Positions 7,453 to 15,117 of a stretch of DNA of 64,000 bases are shown here, piece after piece; position 1 is the first letter of the stretch; each line of letters opens with the position of its first letter. The notes beneath the pieces were generated by a model. The model saw only the letters and a list, made by a program, of their open reading frames with translations. It ran no database searches and had not been told where the DNA came from. The position numbers and the translations under genes were made by a program. The DNA is taken from NCBI GenBank assembly GCA_937942435.1, contig CALDEM010000014.1, positions 62,001 to 126,000 on the forward strand. The letters are read 5' to 3'. Origin of the DNA: an uncultured Saprospiraceae bacterium (GTDB lineage Bacteria; Bacteroidota; Bacteroidia; Chitinophagales; Saprospiraceae).

Positions 7453-8433
7453 ATGAGACGCCTAATTATAATTTTTGTATTCATCACTGGTTGTGTTTTC
7501 GTAGTTGAAGCGCAATCTGACCCTAATGCAAGGGATCTACAAGTCCTTAGCAAGTGGTTTGAAGGAGAGTTTGACAATGACTCTCAACTTTGGTTGGAAG
7601 GAAGAAGAGATTGGAAAGGAACAGAAGAGCACAAGCACCGACGCATTCATGCAACTCACGTTAAAATAGATGCTTCGAGTATAGGTGAGTATGTATTCTA
7701 TGTAGAAGAATATGTAGATGATATCGATACAATCATAACAAGACAGAGGGTAGTCTCATTAGAGAGTGTACCTGATAGCGGGTATATACTAATGAAGATC
7801 TACTTTTTAAAAGATGGACCTCAATATTACCTTAGAAATAATGAAGGTATGTTTACTGGTAAAGTCACTGAAGATGATTTGTTTGGATTGGATGGGTGTG
7901 ATGTTGTTATAAGAAGAGAAGGGGAGCAGTATGAAGGCCATATGAGATATAAGGCATGTCAATTAGGTGAAGGTGTTCTGAAAAGATATTCGCTTCATGA
8001 TATCATCATATCCAAAAACCAATATTGGAGAATAGATCAAACATATCTCGTCAGTAATGATCAGATTGATTCAGGCCACCCTTCTTCTGTACCTTTTAAG
8101 ATGAGAAAAGCTGAGTATTATAAATGTGATGTATCATTCTATGATAAAGCATATTATATGCCAAGTGACAAGGATACGAAGTATACAGGAGAGAGAATAC
8201 ATAATCAAGGTGGATCCAAATGGTTTTATAATCCAGTAACAGAAAAGAAGTATATACTTCAGATAAGAGAGAAAGAATATCCTTTTTATTCTTCAGGTTC
8301 AGATTTTTTGATGCTTAGATTTAAGCAAGAAGATAAGCTTGCATCAGATGTTATTGTAACAGTTTCTCCTGGCACCAAAGCTCTCTCATTCAATATGGGA
8401 AAGGCATCTGCTTTCTGCGAAAAAGAAAATTAA
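7453..8433 (+). CDS. Exported CpcT/CpeT-like protein with extra C-terminal domain
   Basis: A 326-residue protein with a short signal MRRLIIIFVFITGC (possible lipoprotein, C14). Residues 27-205 follow the CpcT/CpeT pattern: LSKWFEGEFDND near the start, YVEEYVDD, RQRVVSLE, then GCDVVIRREGEQYEG and a conserved cysteine in YKACQ. In cyanobacteria this lipocalin-like family attaches bilins to phycobiliproteins; homologues also occur in non-phototrophs, with unknown function. Residues 206-326 form a second domain with IHNQGG, shared with 25111-26181 and 48620-49327. The stop overlaps the next start (TAATG), so it is translationally coupled to the VOC gene. A bilin-binding or bilin-processing role is inference. 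Confidence 0.78.
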   Translation: MRRLIIIFVFITGCVFVVEAQSDPNARDLQVLSKWFEGEFDNDSQLWLEGRRDWKGTEEHKHRRIHATHVKIDASSIGEYVFYVEEYVDDIDTIITRQRVVSLESVPDSGYILMKIYFLKDGPQYYLRNNEGMFTGKVTEDDLFGLDGCDVVIRREGEQYEGHMRYKACQLGEGVLKRYSLHDIIISKNQYWRIDQTYLVSNDQIDSGHPSSVPFKMRKAEYYKCDVSFYDKAYYMPSDKDTKYTGERIHNQGGSKWFYNPVTEKKYILQIREKEYPFYSSGSDFLMLRFKQEDKLASDVIVTVSPGTKALSFNMGKASAFCEKEN

Positions 8434-9443
8434 TGTCTAAGGAAAATGCCAGCACAATAAATAATCTTTCTTTTGAGCATGATAATATAGACCAAAGGAT
8501 AAAAGGATTTCAAGAGGCAGTCTTAAGTGTTATTGACATAGATGATGCCATTTCTTTTTATAAAAAGGTGTTTGGTTGGGAAGTTTTATATAAAGGTCAA
8601 GGAAGTGCTGCATTGAAGAAACTCTGGCAGTTACCAGAACATTGCTTGATTGATGAAGTGTTATTATATAACCCTGGTACGAAGGAAGGTTTTTTAAGAC
8701 TTGTGAGTTTTTCTAATATTGATCAAACTCAGATAAGAGCTTCTGCTCAGACTTGGGATACGGGAGGCATCTTTGATATAAATGTGAGGACTAAGGATAT
8801 GTCTAATTTTTATAGTGATATCCTGAATGTAGGCTGGCATGGATACGCAGATCCTTTGCGTTATACTTTTGGCGAATATGAAGTAACAGAGGTGTTGTTG
8901 AAAACGCCTGAGGGCGCAACGGTGGCTGTAATGGAAAGGCATAGGCCAGCATTGGTAGGATTTGAGTTTGAAAGAATAAGCAGGATCTTTAATTCTTCCA
9001 TCATAACTGATGACATAGAAAAGAGTCGTGATTTTTATATAAATAAACTCGGCTTTAAGATGTTCTTTCAGACACCCGGAGACCAAAGGCCTCATGGTCC
9101 AAATGTCCTCGGGATACCTCCCAACATCAATGGAGACATTACTGTCCCGGTTGATATATATCGGCCAGATATAGATAGTTTTGGATCTATAGAAGTACTG
9201 GAGTTAAAGCAACTAAGAGGTAAAGATTGTTCGGCAGGAGCTAAGCCTCCTAACCTTGGATTAGTCATGTTAAGATTTCCAGTTAGAGATGTTGCTGTAT
9301 ATGTAGAAGAGTTAGAACAAAAGGGAGTATCACTAAACGCTCCAGTCCAAACTATTGATATTCATCCTTATGGGAAGACAAAGACTTTTTCAGTCAGATC
9401 TCCTGAAGGAGCTTGGTTAGAATTTATAGAATTACTGAATTAG
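8433..9443 (+). CDS. Two-domain VOC protein (glyoxalase/extradiol dioxygenase fold), group A
   Basis: A 336-residue protein made of two VOC modules. The first begins at KGFQEAVLSVIDIDDAISFYKKV and contains WDTGGIFDINVR; the second begins near residue 185 with FNSSIITDDIEKSRDFYINKLGF and ends WLEFIELLN. The glutamate of WLEF is the usual C-terminal metal ligand. The position where glyoxalases have the first histidine is an asparagine (FNSS). It forms group A with 12793-13746 and 36691-37710, which share WDTGGI and FNSS/YNSS. It overlaps the upstream stop by one base and is followed by another VOC gene after 13 nt. Ring cleavage or isomerisation is possible; the reaction is not determined. Confidence 0.88.
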   Translation: MSKENASTINNLSFEHDNIDQRIKGFQEAVLSVIDIDDAISFYKKVFGWEVLYKGQGSAALKKLWQLPEHCLIDEVLLYNPGTKEGFLRLVSFSNIDQTQIRASAQTWDTGGIFDINVRTKDMSNFYSDILNVGWHGYADPLRYTFGEYEVTEVLLKTPEGATVAVMERHRPALVGFEFERISRIFNSSIITDDIEKSRDFYINKLGFKMFFQTPGDQRPHGPNVLGIPPNINGDITVPVDIYRPDIDSFGSIEVLELKQLRGKDCSAGAKPPNLGLVMLRFPVRDVAVYVEELEQKGVSLNAPVQTIDIHPYGKTKTFSVRSPEGAWLEFIELLN

Positions 9444-9456
9444 AAAAATAGAAGTT

Positions 9457-9891
9457 ATGGATCCATATTACAAACGCATCACCTTGGTAGTAGCTGATAT
9501 AGATAAGTCGCTCGAAGTATATAGAGATATACTTGGGTTTACGCTTAATTATCGTAAACCATCAGATGATGATTCTTACTCATATCCAGTTTTTAGAATT
9601 CCGCGCGAAGCGAAAATTTCTTTTGCAACTCTGGATGGACCCGAACAAAATAGAACCATAGGTCTAACAGAAGTAAAGGGCGTGCCGCTGCCTCCTTCTA
9701 AAGGGATTAGAATGACTGCTTCGGTTATTAAAGTAAGTGATCTAACTGGAGTTATAAGTAAGATCAAAGCCCTTGGTTTAGAAACCACAGAACCAGAGAC
9801 AGATGGCAACGATGAGTTTACTTTTAATGAGCAAGCCTTCATTGATCATGATGGTCACTTGATTGTGTTGTATGAGATCATCGATAACTAG
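9457..9891 (+). CDS. Single-domain VOC protein
   Basis: A 144-residue protein with one VOC module: YKRITLVVADIDKSLEVYRDILGF at the start, then EQAFIDHDGHLIVLYEI at the end, where the final glutamate is the likely metal ligand. It has no signal peptide. It is related to 50383-50868 and to the lipoprotein at 30950-31561 through the RxT-V-x-D-x-x-x-S-x-x-Y-R-D pattern. It sits in the cytochrome c/amine oxidase operon, 13 nt after the two-domain VOC gene and 15 nt before the second CpeT-like gene. Single-domain members normally dimerise to build the active site. Substrate unknown. Confidence 0.86.
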   Translation: MDPYYKRITLVVADIDKSLEVYRDILGFTLNYRKPSDDDSYSYPVFRIPREAKISFATLDGPEQNRTIGLTEVKGVPLPPSKGIRMTASVIKVSDLTGVISKIKALGLETTEPETDGNDEFTFNEQAFIDHDGHLIVLYEIIDN

Positions 9892-9906
9892 TAATTAAAG
9901 TTGTAG

Positions 9907-10611
9907 ATGCGAAAGATTCTAATTGTCTTGATTCTATATATGATGATGATTTCATGTGTAAGACATGAGATAGTTGAGAGTAGTGAAGGTCAAATTATTT
10001 TGACATCAGCTATACAGCAAGACTTAGACACACTACTCACGTGGTTCCCCGGCGCATACGATAATCACCAACAAGTCTACACTGAGTTTGTAAATGATCT
10101 CCCCGCAGAAAAGCGACATAGACAAACGCATCATATATTCCATCCTGTTGACTTATCATTTATACCAGGCAGACAGTTGTACGCGGAGCAATCTCAGCAT
10201 TATGATAGAGAAGATATTTATCGACAGAGGATATATTCTTTTGAAGAAGATGAAGACGAGAAGGCGATCAGATTAACCATCTATACGCCTAAAGAACCTG
10301 ACAAGCTAACTGGTCTTCATTTGGATCCTTCCAAAGCTAAAGATTTTCATTTAGATGATTTTGTACTCAAGCCGGGTTGTGAAGTTTATTGGAAGAAGCA
10401 AGATGATGAGTTTCATGGCTACCTCAAGGATAATGCTTGTAGTTATTATTCTGAAAAATTTAAAAAGAGAGTCTATCTGAACGAAACACTCATTCTTAGA
10501 AGAGATGCCTTGTTACTTGATGATGCTGCAGTTGATGAAGCTGGACTGCCCGTCTTTGGTGTTCATGATAAAGGGCCAACGATTAATAAGAAAGAAAAAG
10601 ACTGCAATTAG
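9907..10611 (+). CDS. CpcT/CpeT-like lipoprotein
   Basis: A 234-residue lipoprotein; the signal ends in MMMISC (C17). The body has the CpcT/CpeT features in order: LDTLLTWFPGAYDNHQQV, LYAEQSQHYDREDIYRQRIYSFE, a TIYTPKEP segment, LKPGCEVYWKKQDDEFHGYL and a conserved cysteine in NACSYY. It is the closest of the local paralogues to the cyanobacterial bilin lyase pattern, and it stops after the single domain, followed by a lysine-rich tail. It is the last gene of the operon starting at 5489 and converges with 10623-11192 at a 12-nt gap without a clear terminator. Known family role: chromophore lyase; here unknown. Confidence 0.8.
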   Translation: MRKILIVLILYMMMISCVRHEIVESSEGQIILTSAIQQDLDTLLTWFPGAYDNHQQVYTEFVNDLPAEKRHRQTHHIFHPVDLSFIPGRQLYAEQSQHYDREDIYRQRIYSFEEDEDEKAIRLTIYTPKEPDKLTGLHLDPSKAKDFHLDDFVLKPGCEVYWKKQDDEFHGYLKDNACSYYSEKFKKRVYLNETLILRRDALLLDDAAVDEAGLPVFGVHDKGPTINKKEKDCN

Positions 10612-10622
10612 GACTCGCTTTT

Positions 10623-11192
10623 TTATACAAAACTTTTATAAAGTATCGGCGTATCATATGGTGTAAGTTTTACACCATCCTTATGCACTAACTCCATAAC
10701 AGAGAGACCATCTTTACTCAATGTTTCTATAAGTCTAAAGGTTATCCCTCCACCCATGTCTGCTTGATGATCTACTTTAAAGGACCCATCAGTTTGCAGT
10801 TCATATTCTGCAGTACCAAATGCTCTCAGCTCTAGATCATTCCAGTCCATGATAAAAGTTTTATTATCATTTCTTGCTTGCTCTTTTGAGAATTTAGCAG
10901 GAATCTGAACCGAGTTTAAAAGTGCTTTAGAAACACCATCAGAACGCATATAAAACAAAAGAGGTTTTAACTCCATCATGTCTGATCCAGGCTTTACATA
11001 GTAGCTTTCTTCTAATATATATAAGCCTTCATGGTCTGAGGGACGATTGATGATTTTATCGTCACAGATTGCAGTAATATGTCTTGCATATGGATGCACT
11101 TGCTTGCCGGCTGCTCGCTCTTGGTCTATCTGTTCTTGATTGTCCAAAGAACCGCATAAGATATCTGTGAATTTTTTTAAAATATCATCCAT
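10623..11192 (-). CDS. Conserved protein of unknown function, possibly lipocalin/CpeT-related
   Basis: A 189-residue cytoplasmic-looking protein. I do not recognise it with certainty. The segment ILCGSLDNQEQIDQER near residue 12 resembles the FxGxYDNxEQ opening of CpeT-type proteins, and GLYILEESYYVKPG resembles their second strand pair, so a related barrel fold is possible. The rest (ELRAFGTAEYELQ, ADMGGGITFRLIETL) has alternating strand character. It follows the group B VOC gene with a 2-nt gap, so the two are translationally coupled. It is convergent with the CpeT-like gene at 9907-10611. Confidence 0.7.
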   Translation of the reverse strand: MDDILKKFTDILCGSLDNQEQIDQERAAGKQVHPYARHITAICDDKIINRPSDHEGLYILEESYYVKPGSDMMELKPLLFYMRSDGVSKALLNSVQIPAKFSKEQARNDNKTFIMDWNDLELRAFGTAEYELQTDGSFKVDHQADMGGGITFRLIETLSKDGLSVMELVHKDGVKLTPYDTPILYKSFV

Positions 11193-11194
11193 AA

Positions 11195-12190
11195 TTATAA
11201 TTCAAATAGTTCAAAATATAAACCTCCGGGAGATTGGAGTAAACAGGCTCTTCCACTACCTATGATGTGATCGTCGATATGTCTTGGACTGGATATAACA
11301 GTGATGTTATATTCTTCAGCTCTTTGTAAAACTACATCAATTGAACGAACAAATATAGAATACATGCCCAACCCTTGATTAGGAAGGCAGCTGGGCACGC
11401 CGGTATCCACCTCGCTACCTTTTTCAAATTCTAAAGAGATGATGTAGTTCTGTTTTGATTCTTGTGCATAGTACCCAGTAAATCTATAAGGAGTTCCCTC
11501 AGGGATCCCCAACGCAGATCCAGGCGAAGTCTCCCATACTTGATCATACAAGGTATACCAGTCCAACACTTTTGTAAAAAACTCAACTTCGCGATCAGCG
11601 TCTTTCACTACTAAGGCAGAGTAGCCTGGGCCGCAAAACTCTGAGTTAGGATCGCAAGGTGCAAGTTGAGTTATATTGACTCTTTCTATACCCACACAGT
11701 GCAGATAGTCTGGTCCCTTATAGATAGTCTCTATATACTGACCCGGTACGCCGTCTGCCCGTACAATATCCCCAACTTGAGTTGGAGCCATCGATGTGAT
11801 GCCCTTAGTCCTCAGTCGATCATCTAACTTTTTAGCATCCGATGTCGGAAATCCAAGAGAGAACGAACCCAATTCATAAGAGCTATAACTCTTATGTATG
11901 CTTGGTGTCGCTGTTTTTAAGTGTAGAATTCTTAATTGGATGAGGCTGGGTACTGACGATCTATTAAAATGATAAAGGTCATAATCAACATCTTCTGGTA
12001 TGCGCCAGAAGGCTTTCTGATTTCTTTTTTCTTGGTCAGACATTTTGATCGGCCCAACCATATCCATTTTCATCGCTTCGCCATAGAACTCTTTGTAGCC
12101 TTCCAGATCTATGGTACAGAGTGTAGCCGTATTGAGATGACCAGTTCTTGCTCCGTCGCTGATGCCGGTAGGTATCTTGTAAACACTCAT
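11195..12190 (-). CDS. Two-domain VOC protein, group B
   Basis: A 331-residue protein. The first module starts TGHLNTATLCTIDLEGYKEFYGE and the second starts near residue 190 with PGYSALVVKDADREVEFFTKVLDW; it ends GLYFELFEL with the expected C-terminal glutamate. Group B includes its paralogue at 35535-36539, which shares GPIxxxDQ, PSLIQLRxL, GPDYxHCVGIERG-like and ASPGSALGI segments. The two genes probably arose by duplication and now sit in different operons of the same regulon. It is placed between a peroxiredoxin (119 nt upstream) and the coupled unknown gene. Extradiol-type ring cleavage or lyase chemistry cannot be decided from sequence. Confidence 0.86.
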   Translation of the reverse strand: MSVYKIPTGISDGARTGHLNTATLCTIDLEGYKEFYGEAMKMDMVGPIKMSDQEKRNQKAFWRIPEDVDYDLYHFNRSSVPSLIQLRILHLKTATPSIHKSYSSYELGSFSLGFPTSDAKKLDDRLRTKGITSMAPTQVGDIVRADGVPGQYIETIYKGPDYLHCVGIERVNITQLAPCDPNSEFCGPGYSALVVKDADREVEFFTKVLDWYTLYDQVWETSPGSALGIPEGTPYRFTGYYAQESKQNYIISLEFEKGSEVDTGVPSCLPNQGLGMYSIFVRSIDVVLQRAEEYNITVISSPRHIDDHIIGSGRACLLQSPGGLYFELFEL

Positions 12191-12309
12191 GGTAAATTTT
12201 ATTATTCTTTTACAACAACTCGAAAACTAGGCATGAAAGATTCTTTTATAATACCGATTACTGTAAATAGAAGTATAAAAATATGATCAGATAGTAGATG
12301 CTTCATGAT

Positions 12310-12783
12310 CTAATGAATTAGATTAGAAAGTATTGCTTTTATCTTTTCAAAGCTTGGAAGCGATTTTCCATCTGTTATTTCTGCATATTGTATGATGCCT
12401 TCTCCATCAATTACGAATGCCGATCGTTTTGAAAACTGAGTAAGCCCCATAAAATCATCTTCAAAGAGAACTCCATAATCTTTGCTGGTCTCTCTATTAA
12501 AGTCTGAGCCAAGTGGGAAATTCAATTTATTTTCAGCGTGAAACTTTTGTAGAGCAAAAGGGGAGTCCACAGACACACCTATGACCTCAGCATTGAGTTG
12601 AGTGTAGTCATTCTCCTCATCACGAGCAGTACACATCTGGTCAGTGCAAACACTGGTAAATGCCAAAGGGAAAAAGTGAAGAATGAGATTCTTTCCTTTA
12701 TACTTACTAAGTCTAAGCGGTTCAAGATTTGTACTTACTAGTGAAAGCTCTGGTGCTTTCATACCTACTTCTATTTTACTCAT
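12310..12783 (-). CDS. Peroxiredoxin (AhpC/TSA family, Bcp/AhpE-like)
   Basis: A 157-residue thioredoxin-fold peroxidase. The peroxidatic cysteine is C46 in FPLAFTSVCTDQMC with T43 in the conserved PxxxTxxC arrangement; C51 is a possible resolving cysteine close by. SKRSAFVID near residue 118 carries the conserved arginine. It reduces hydroperoxides in the cytoplasm. It is 9 nt downstream of a group A VOC gene, so it is probably expressed with the pathway, where oxygenases and flavoproteins would generate peroxide (inference). A 7-bp palindrome (ATCTAAT, 2 nt, ATTAGAT) covers its stop codon; no function is assigned to it. Confidence 0.88.
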   Translation of the reverse strand: MSKIEVGMKAPELSLVSTNLEPLRLSKYKGKNLILHFFPLAFTSVCTDQMCTARDEENDYTQLNAEVIGVSVDSPFALQKFHAENKLNFPLGSDFNRETSKDYGVLFEDDFMGLTQFSKRSAFVIDGEGIIQYAEITDGKSLPSFEKIKAILSNLIH

Positions 12784-12792
12784 TATTTATTT

Positions 12793-13746
12793 TTATAATT
12801 CTTCAAAAAATTCCCAGAGTACCCCATCAGGGCTGGTGATACAAAAACAATGGACAAGCCCATAAGGTTCTATTTTAACTTCTTTGGGCGGTTGTATGAT
12901 ATCTACTTTATTAGACTGCAAAAAGTCAAAGTAGGCTTTTAGATTTTTAACGCGACATCGATACAAAAGAAGACCACGGTTGGGTGCAACAGCATGTTTA
13001 CTAAAATCCTTTCCATCAACCCCTTCAAACTCTATAGTTTGAAACACAACATCACGAGTCCCATCCAATGAAAAGATATTTGCCTTGCAAACAACATCTG
13101 GTATAATGTTAAATGGAATCCCAAACATATTCTCTTGTGGCCCATCCTTTTTCACTTCGTACTCATTGAGTAGGCTAAAACCTAGCTTCTCTTTATAAAA
13201 CTGATACGATTCTTTAAGATCATTAACAGTTAGTGAAGAGTTGTATACATGTGTAGGTAGCTTAAAACCTTCTTTAAGTTCTAATGGTGGTTGTGTACGA
13301 TGTGTAAACGCTACGATGATATCATCATATCCATTCATAAGTATATCGTATAATTCAAAAGGCCCCATTTTTTGAAATAAGGGATCACTCAGTCCATGCC
13401 ATCCAAGATCTCTCAATTCATCAAATGTCTTGCTTACCTCTGGGACTCGTAGGTTGATGTCCATGATGCCTCCAGTATCCCAAGGCTTCTGAGAAGAGCG
13501 GATATACTTTTGCTCAACTCCATGATATTTTACGATCCTGAGAAGACCCGTTGGGTGATTATCAAATTGAAGTAGAAGTTCATTAGCAGTGCAGTTGTGA
13601 TCGAGTCTCCAAAAGTCAAGAACAGATTGATCAGTTGCATAGGACCCGGCTATATCCCATCCTCCATAATCACAGAAGAAGTGCTTGACTTTATCCATGT
13701 CACCTACACTGTATACTACCTCTATTATGTTTTGTAATTTGTACAT
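12793..13746 (-). CDS. Two-domain VOC protein, group A
   Basis: A 317-residue protein when started at the ATG at 13744-13746 (MYKLQNIIEVVYSV); a TTG nine codons upstream is open but would place the start almost inside the operator-like region. Modules start at IIEVVYSVGDMDKVKHFF and YNSSLTVNDLKESYQFYKEKLGF, with WDTGGIMDINLR in the first and VLWEFFEEL at the end. It belongs to group A with 8433-9443 and 36691-37710. It is the first gene of an operon with the peroxiredoxin, and degenerate operator copies lie just upstream (13775-13809). Reaction unknown. Confidence 0.85.
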   Translation of the reverse strand: MYKLQNIIEVVYSVGDMDKVKHFFCDYGGWDIAGSYATDQSVLDFWRLDHNCTANELLLQFDNHPTGLLRIVKYHGVEQKYIRSSQKPWDTGGIMDINLRVPEVSKTFDELRDLGWHGLSDPLFQKMGPFELYDILMNGYDDIIVAFTHRTQPPLELKEGFKLPTHVYNSSLTVNDLKESYQFYKEKLGFSLLNEYEVKKDGPQENMFGIPFNIIPDVVCKANIFSLDGTRDVVFQTIEFEGVDGKDFSKHAVAPNRGLLLYRCRVKNLKAYFDFLQSNKVDIIQPPKEVKIEPYGLVHCFCITSPDGVLWEFFEEL

Positions 13747-13774
13747 GGACCAACTTCTGTTGAGTGCAATCAAA

Positions 13775-13809
13775 TATAGTTAATAATCTTAATGGTTAAT
13801 ATTGTTAAG
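13775..13809. promoter_or_regulatory. Degenerate operator pair, site 4
   Basis: TATAGTTAA, 5 nt, TTAA is followed immediately by GGTTAA, 5 nt, TTAAG. Both keep the TTAA core and the 5-nt spacing of the shared palindrome, but only one arm is complete. The location, directly upstream of the group A VOC gene at 13746, supports it. It is weaker than the other sites. Confidence 0.4.
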
Positions 13810-13833
13810 CAAACACATATGGTCCCATGGGCT

Positions 13834-15105
13834 TTAAAGGCTAGCGAGAAACCAAGTCTCCAATATGCGCTTGATATAATCTATAAATCTTGCAGCATCT
13901 GCACCATTGATGATCCTATGATCAAACCCGATCGTCATAGGCATCATGAGTCGGGGCTCAAATGTGCCCTCCAGCCAGACAGACTCAATCTTACTTGCAG
14001 CAACCCCAAGTATGGCAGCTTGTGGGAAGTTTACGATTGGAAAGATACTCGTCGTTCCGATGCCACCCAGATTAGAAATGGTAAAAGAAGCTCCTGCTAG
14101 ATCATCGGCTTTGAGCTTTCCTTCTCTTGCTTTGACAGAAAGTTCTGTCAACTCAATAGAAAGAGTTGTCAAGGACTTGTGAGTTACATTTTTAATCACT
14201 GGTACAACTAAACCTCTATCTGTGTCGACAGCTACACCGATATTGATGTAGTCTTTATAGATCAACTCTTTGCTATTTATATCTATGCTTGTATTGAATA
14301 GCGGATATTTTTCTAAAGCTTTAGAGATAGCCTTGACGATTAGGATCGTGATAGTAAGCGATCCTCCTTGATCTTTTACCTCTCCTTTGAGATTCTTTCT
14401 TGTTTTTTCTAATATTGTTATATCCGCTTTCTCCTGAAGCCAAGCATGTGGTATCTGACTCCAAGATTGAGTCATGTTTCTGCTCGTAGCATTAGCTATG
14501 CCAGACATCGATACTCTATTGACAGCACCATATTTGCTAAAGTCTGGCAAACTTGCTGGAACTACTGATCCATTACTTTGATTAGCAAGCTGCTGCTTTG
14601 CAAAGTTCTTCACATCGAGGACGCTCACTCGGCTGCCATTGTCAACAGCACTCACTTTTAGAATATCAACACCAATCTCTCTTGCTACTTTTCGAGCAAG
14701 AGGTGATGCCCTGAACTTCTTTTCACTACTGTGATCTGCAGATATGACTGGTTCTATTTTTTCTGGAGCTTTGACGACCGGCACAACTACTATCTTTTTA
14801 GGCTCTTCTAGTTTTTCTTCTTTTATCTCTACTGGCTCTTCTACTTCGAGTTCTTTTGTTGCGACATCACTTTCTACTTCCATCTTTATAATGACGGCAC
14901 CTTCGGGCACTTCATCTCCTATAGAAACCAGTACAGATGTTACTACACCTGCAAACTCAGAAGGTACTTCTGCAGTAACTTTGTCTGTCTCGACTTCGAG
15001 TAGCGGTTGATCAGGAACCACTTTATCACCTGCTTTAACCAAGATAGCTACTACAATTCCTTTTTCAACTCCTTCGCCGAGTGATGGTAGTTTAATGTCG
15101 ATCAT
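13834..15105 (-). CDS. aceF: Dihydrolipoamide acetyltransferase (E2) of a pyruvate dehydrogenase complex
   Basis: A 423-residue E2 with one lipoyl domain (residues 1-77, lipoylated K42 in ETDKVTAEV), a hinge rich in E, K, V and P, a peripheral-subunit-binding domain at about 131-170 (RASPLARKVAREIGVD) and a catalytic domain ending in FDHRIINGADAARF. The catalytic motif has N where DHRxxDG enzymes have D; several E2p proteins share this. A single lipoyl domain is short compared with the three of the E. coli protein. It is 12 nt behind the AceE gene, in the operon of the VOC gene at 17806-18753. It transfers acetyl groups to CoA. No E3 gene is in the window, so a shared Lpd must be used. Confidence 0.92.
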   Translation of the reverse strand: MIDIKLPSLGEGVEKGIVVAILVKAGDKVVPDQPLLEVETDKVTAEVPSEFAGVVTSVLVSIGDEVPEGAVIIKMEVESDVATKELEVEEPVEIKEEKLEEPKKIVVVPVVKAPEKIEPVISADHSSEKKFRASPLARKVAREIGVDILKVSAVDNGSRVSVLDVKNFAKQQLANQSNGSVVPASLPDFSKYGAVNRVSMSGIANATSRNMTQSWSQIPHAWLQEKADITILEKTRKNLKGEVKDQGGSLTITILIVKAISKALEKYPLFNTSIDINSKELIYKDYINIGVAVDTDRGLVVPVIKNVTHKSLTTLSIELTELSVKAREGKLKADDLAGASFTISNLGGIGTTSIFPIVNFPQAAILGVAASKIESVWLEGTFEPRLMMPMTIGFDHRIINGADAARFIDYIKRILETWFLASL

Positions 15106-15117
15106 AATTATAATTTA

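Noticed and set aside
4728-11192. Phycobilisome or photosynthetic pigment biosynthesis
   Set aside because: CpeT-like genes are present but no phycobiliprotein, haem oxygenase or bilin reductase gene is seen, and the neighbours are degradative.
12308-12323. Palindrome ATCTAAT-2 nt-ATTAGAT at the peroxiredoxin stop
   Set aside because: It has a different core and spacing from the operator family, lies over a stop codon and shows no T-tract; chance in AT-rich DNA is likely.
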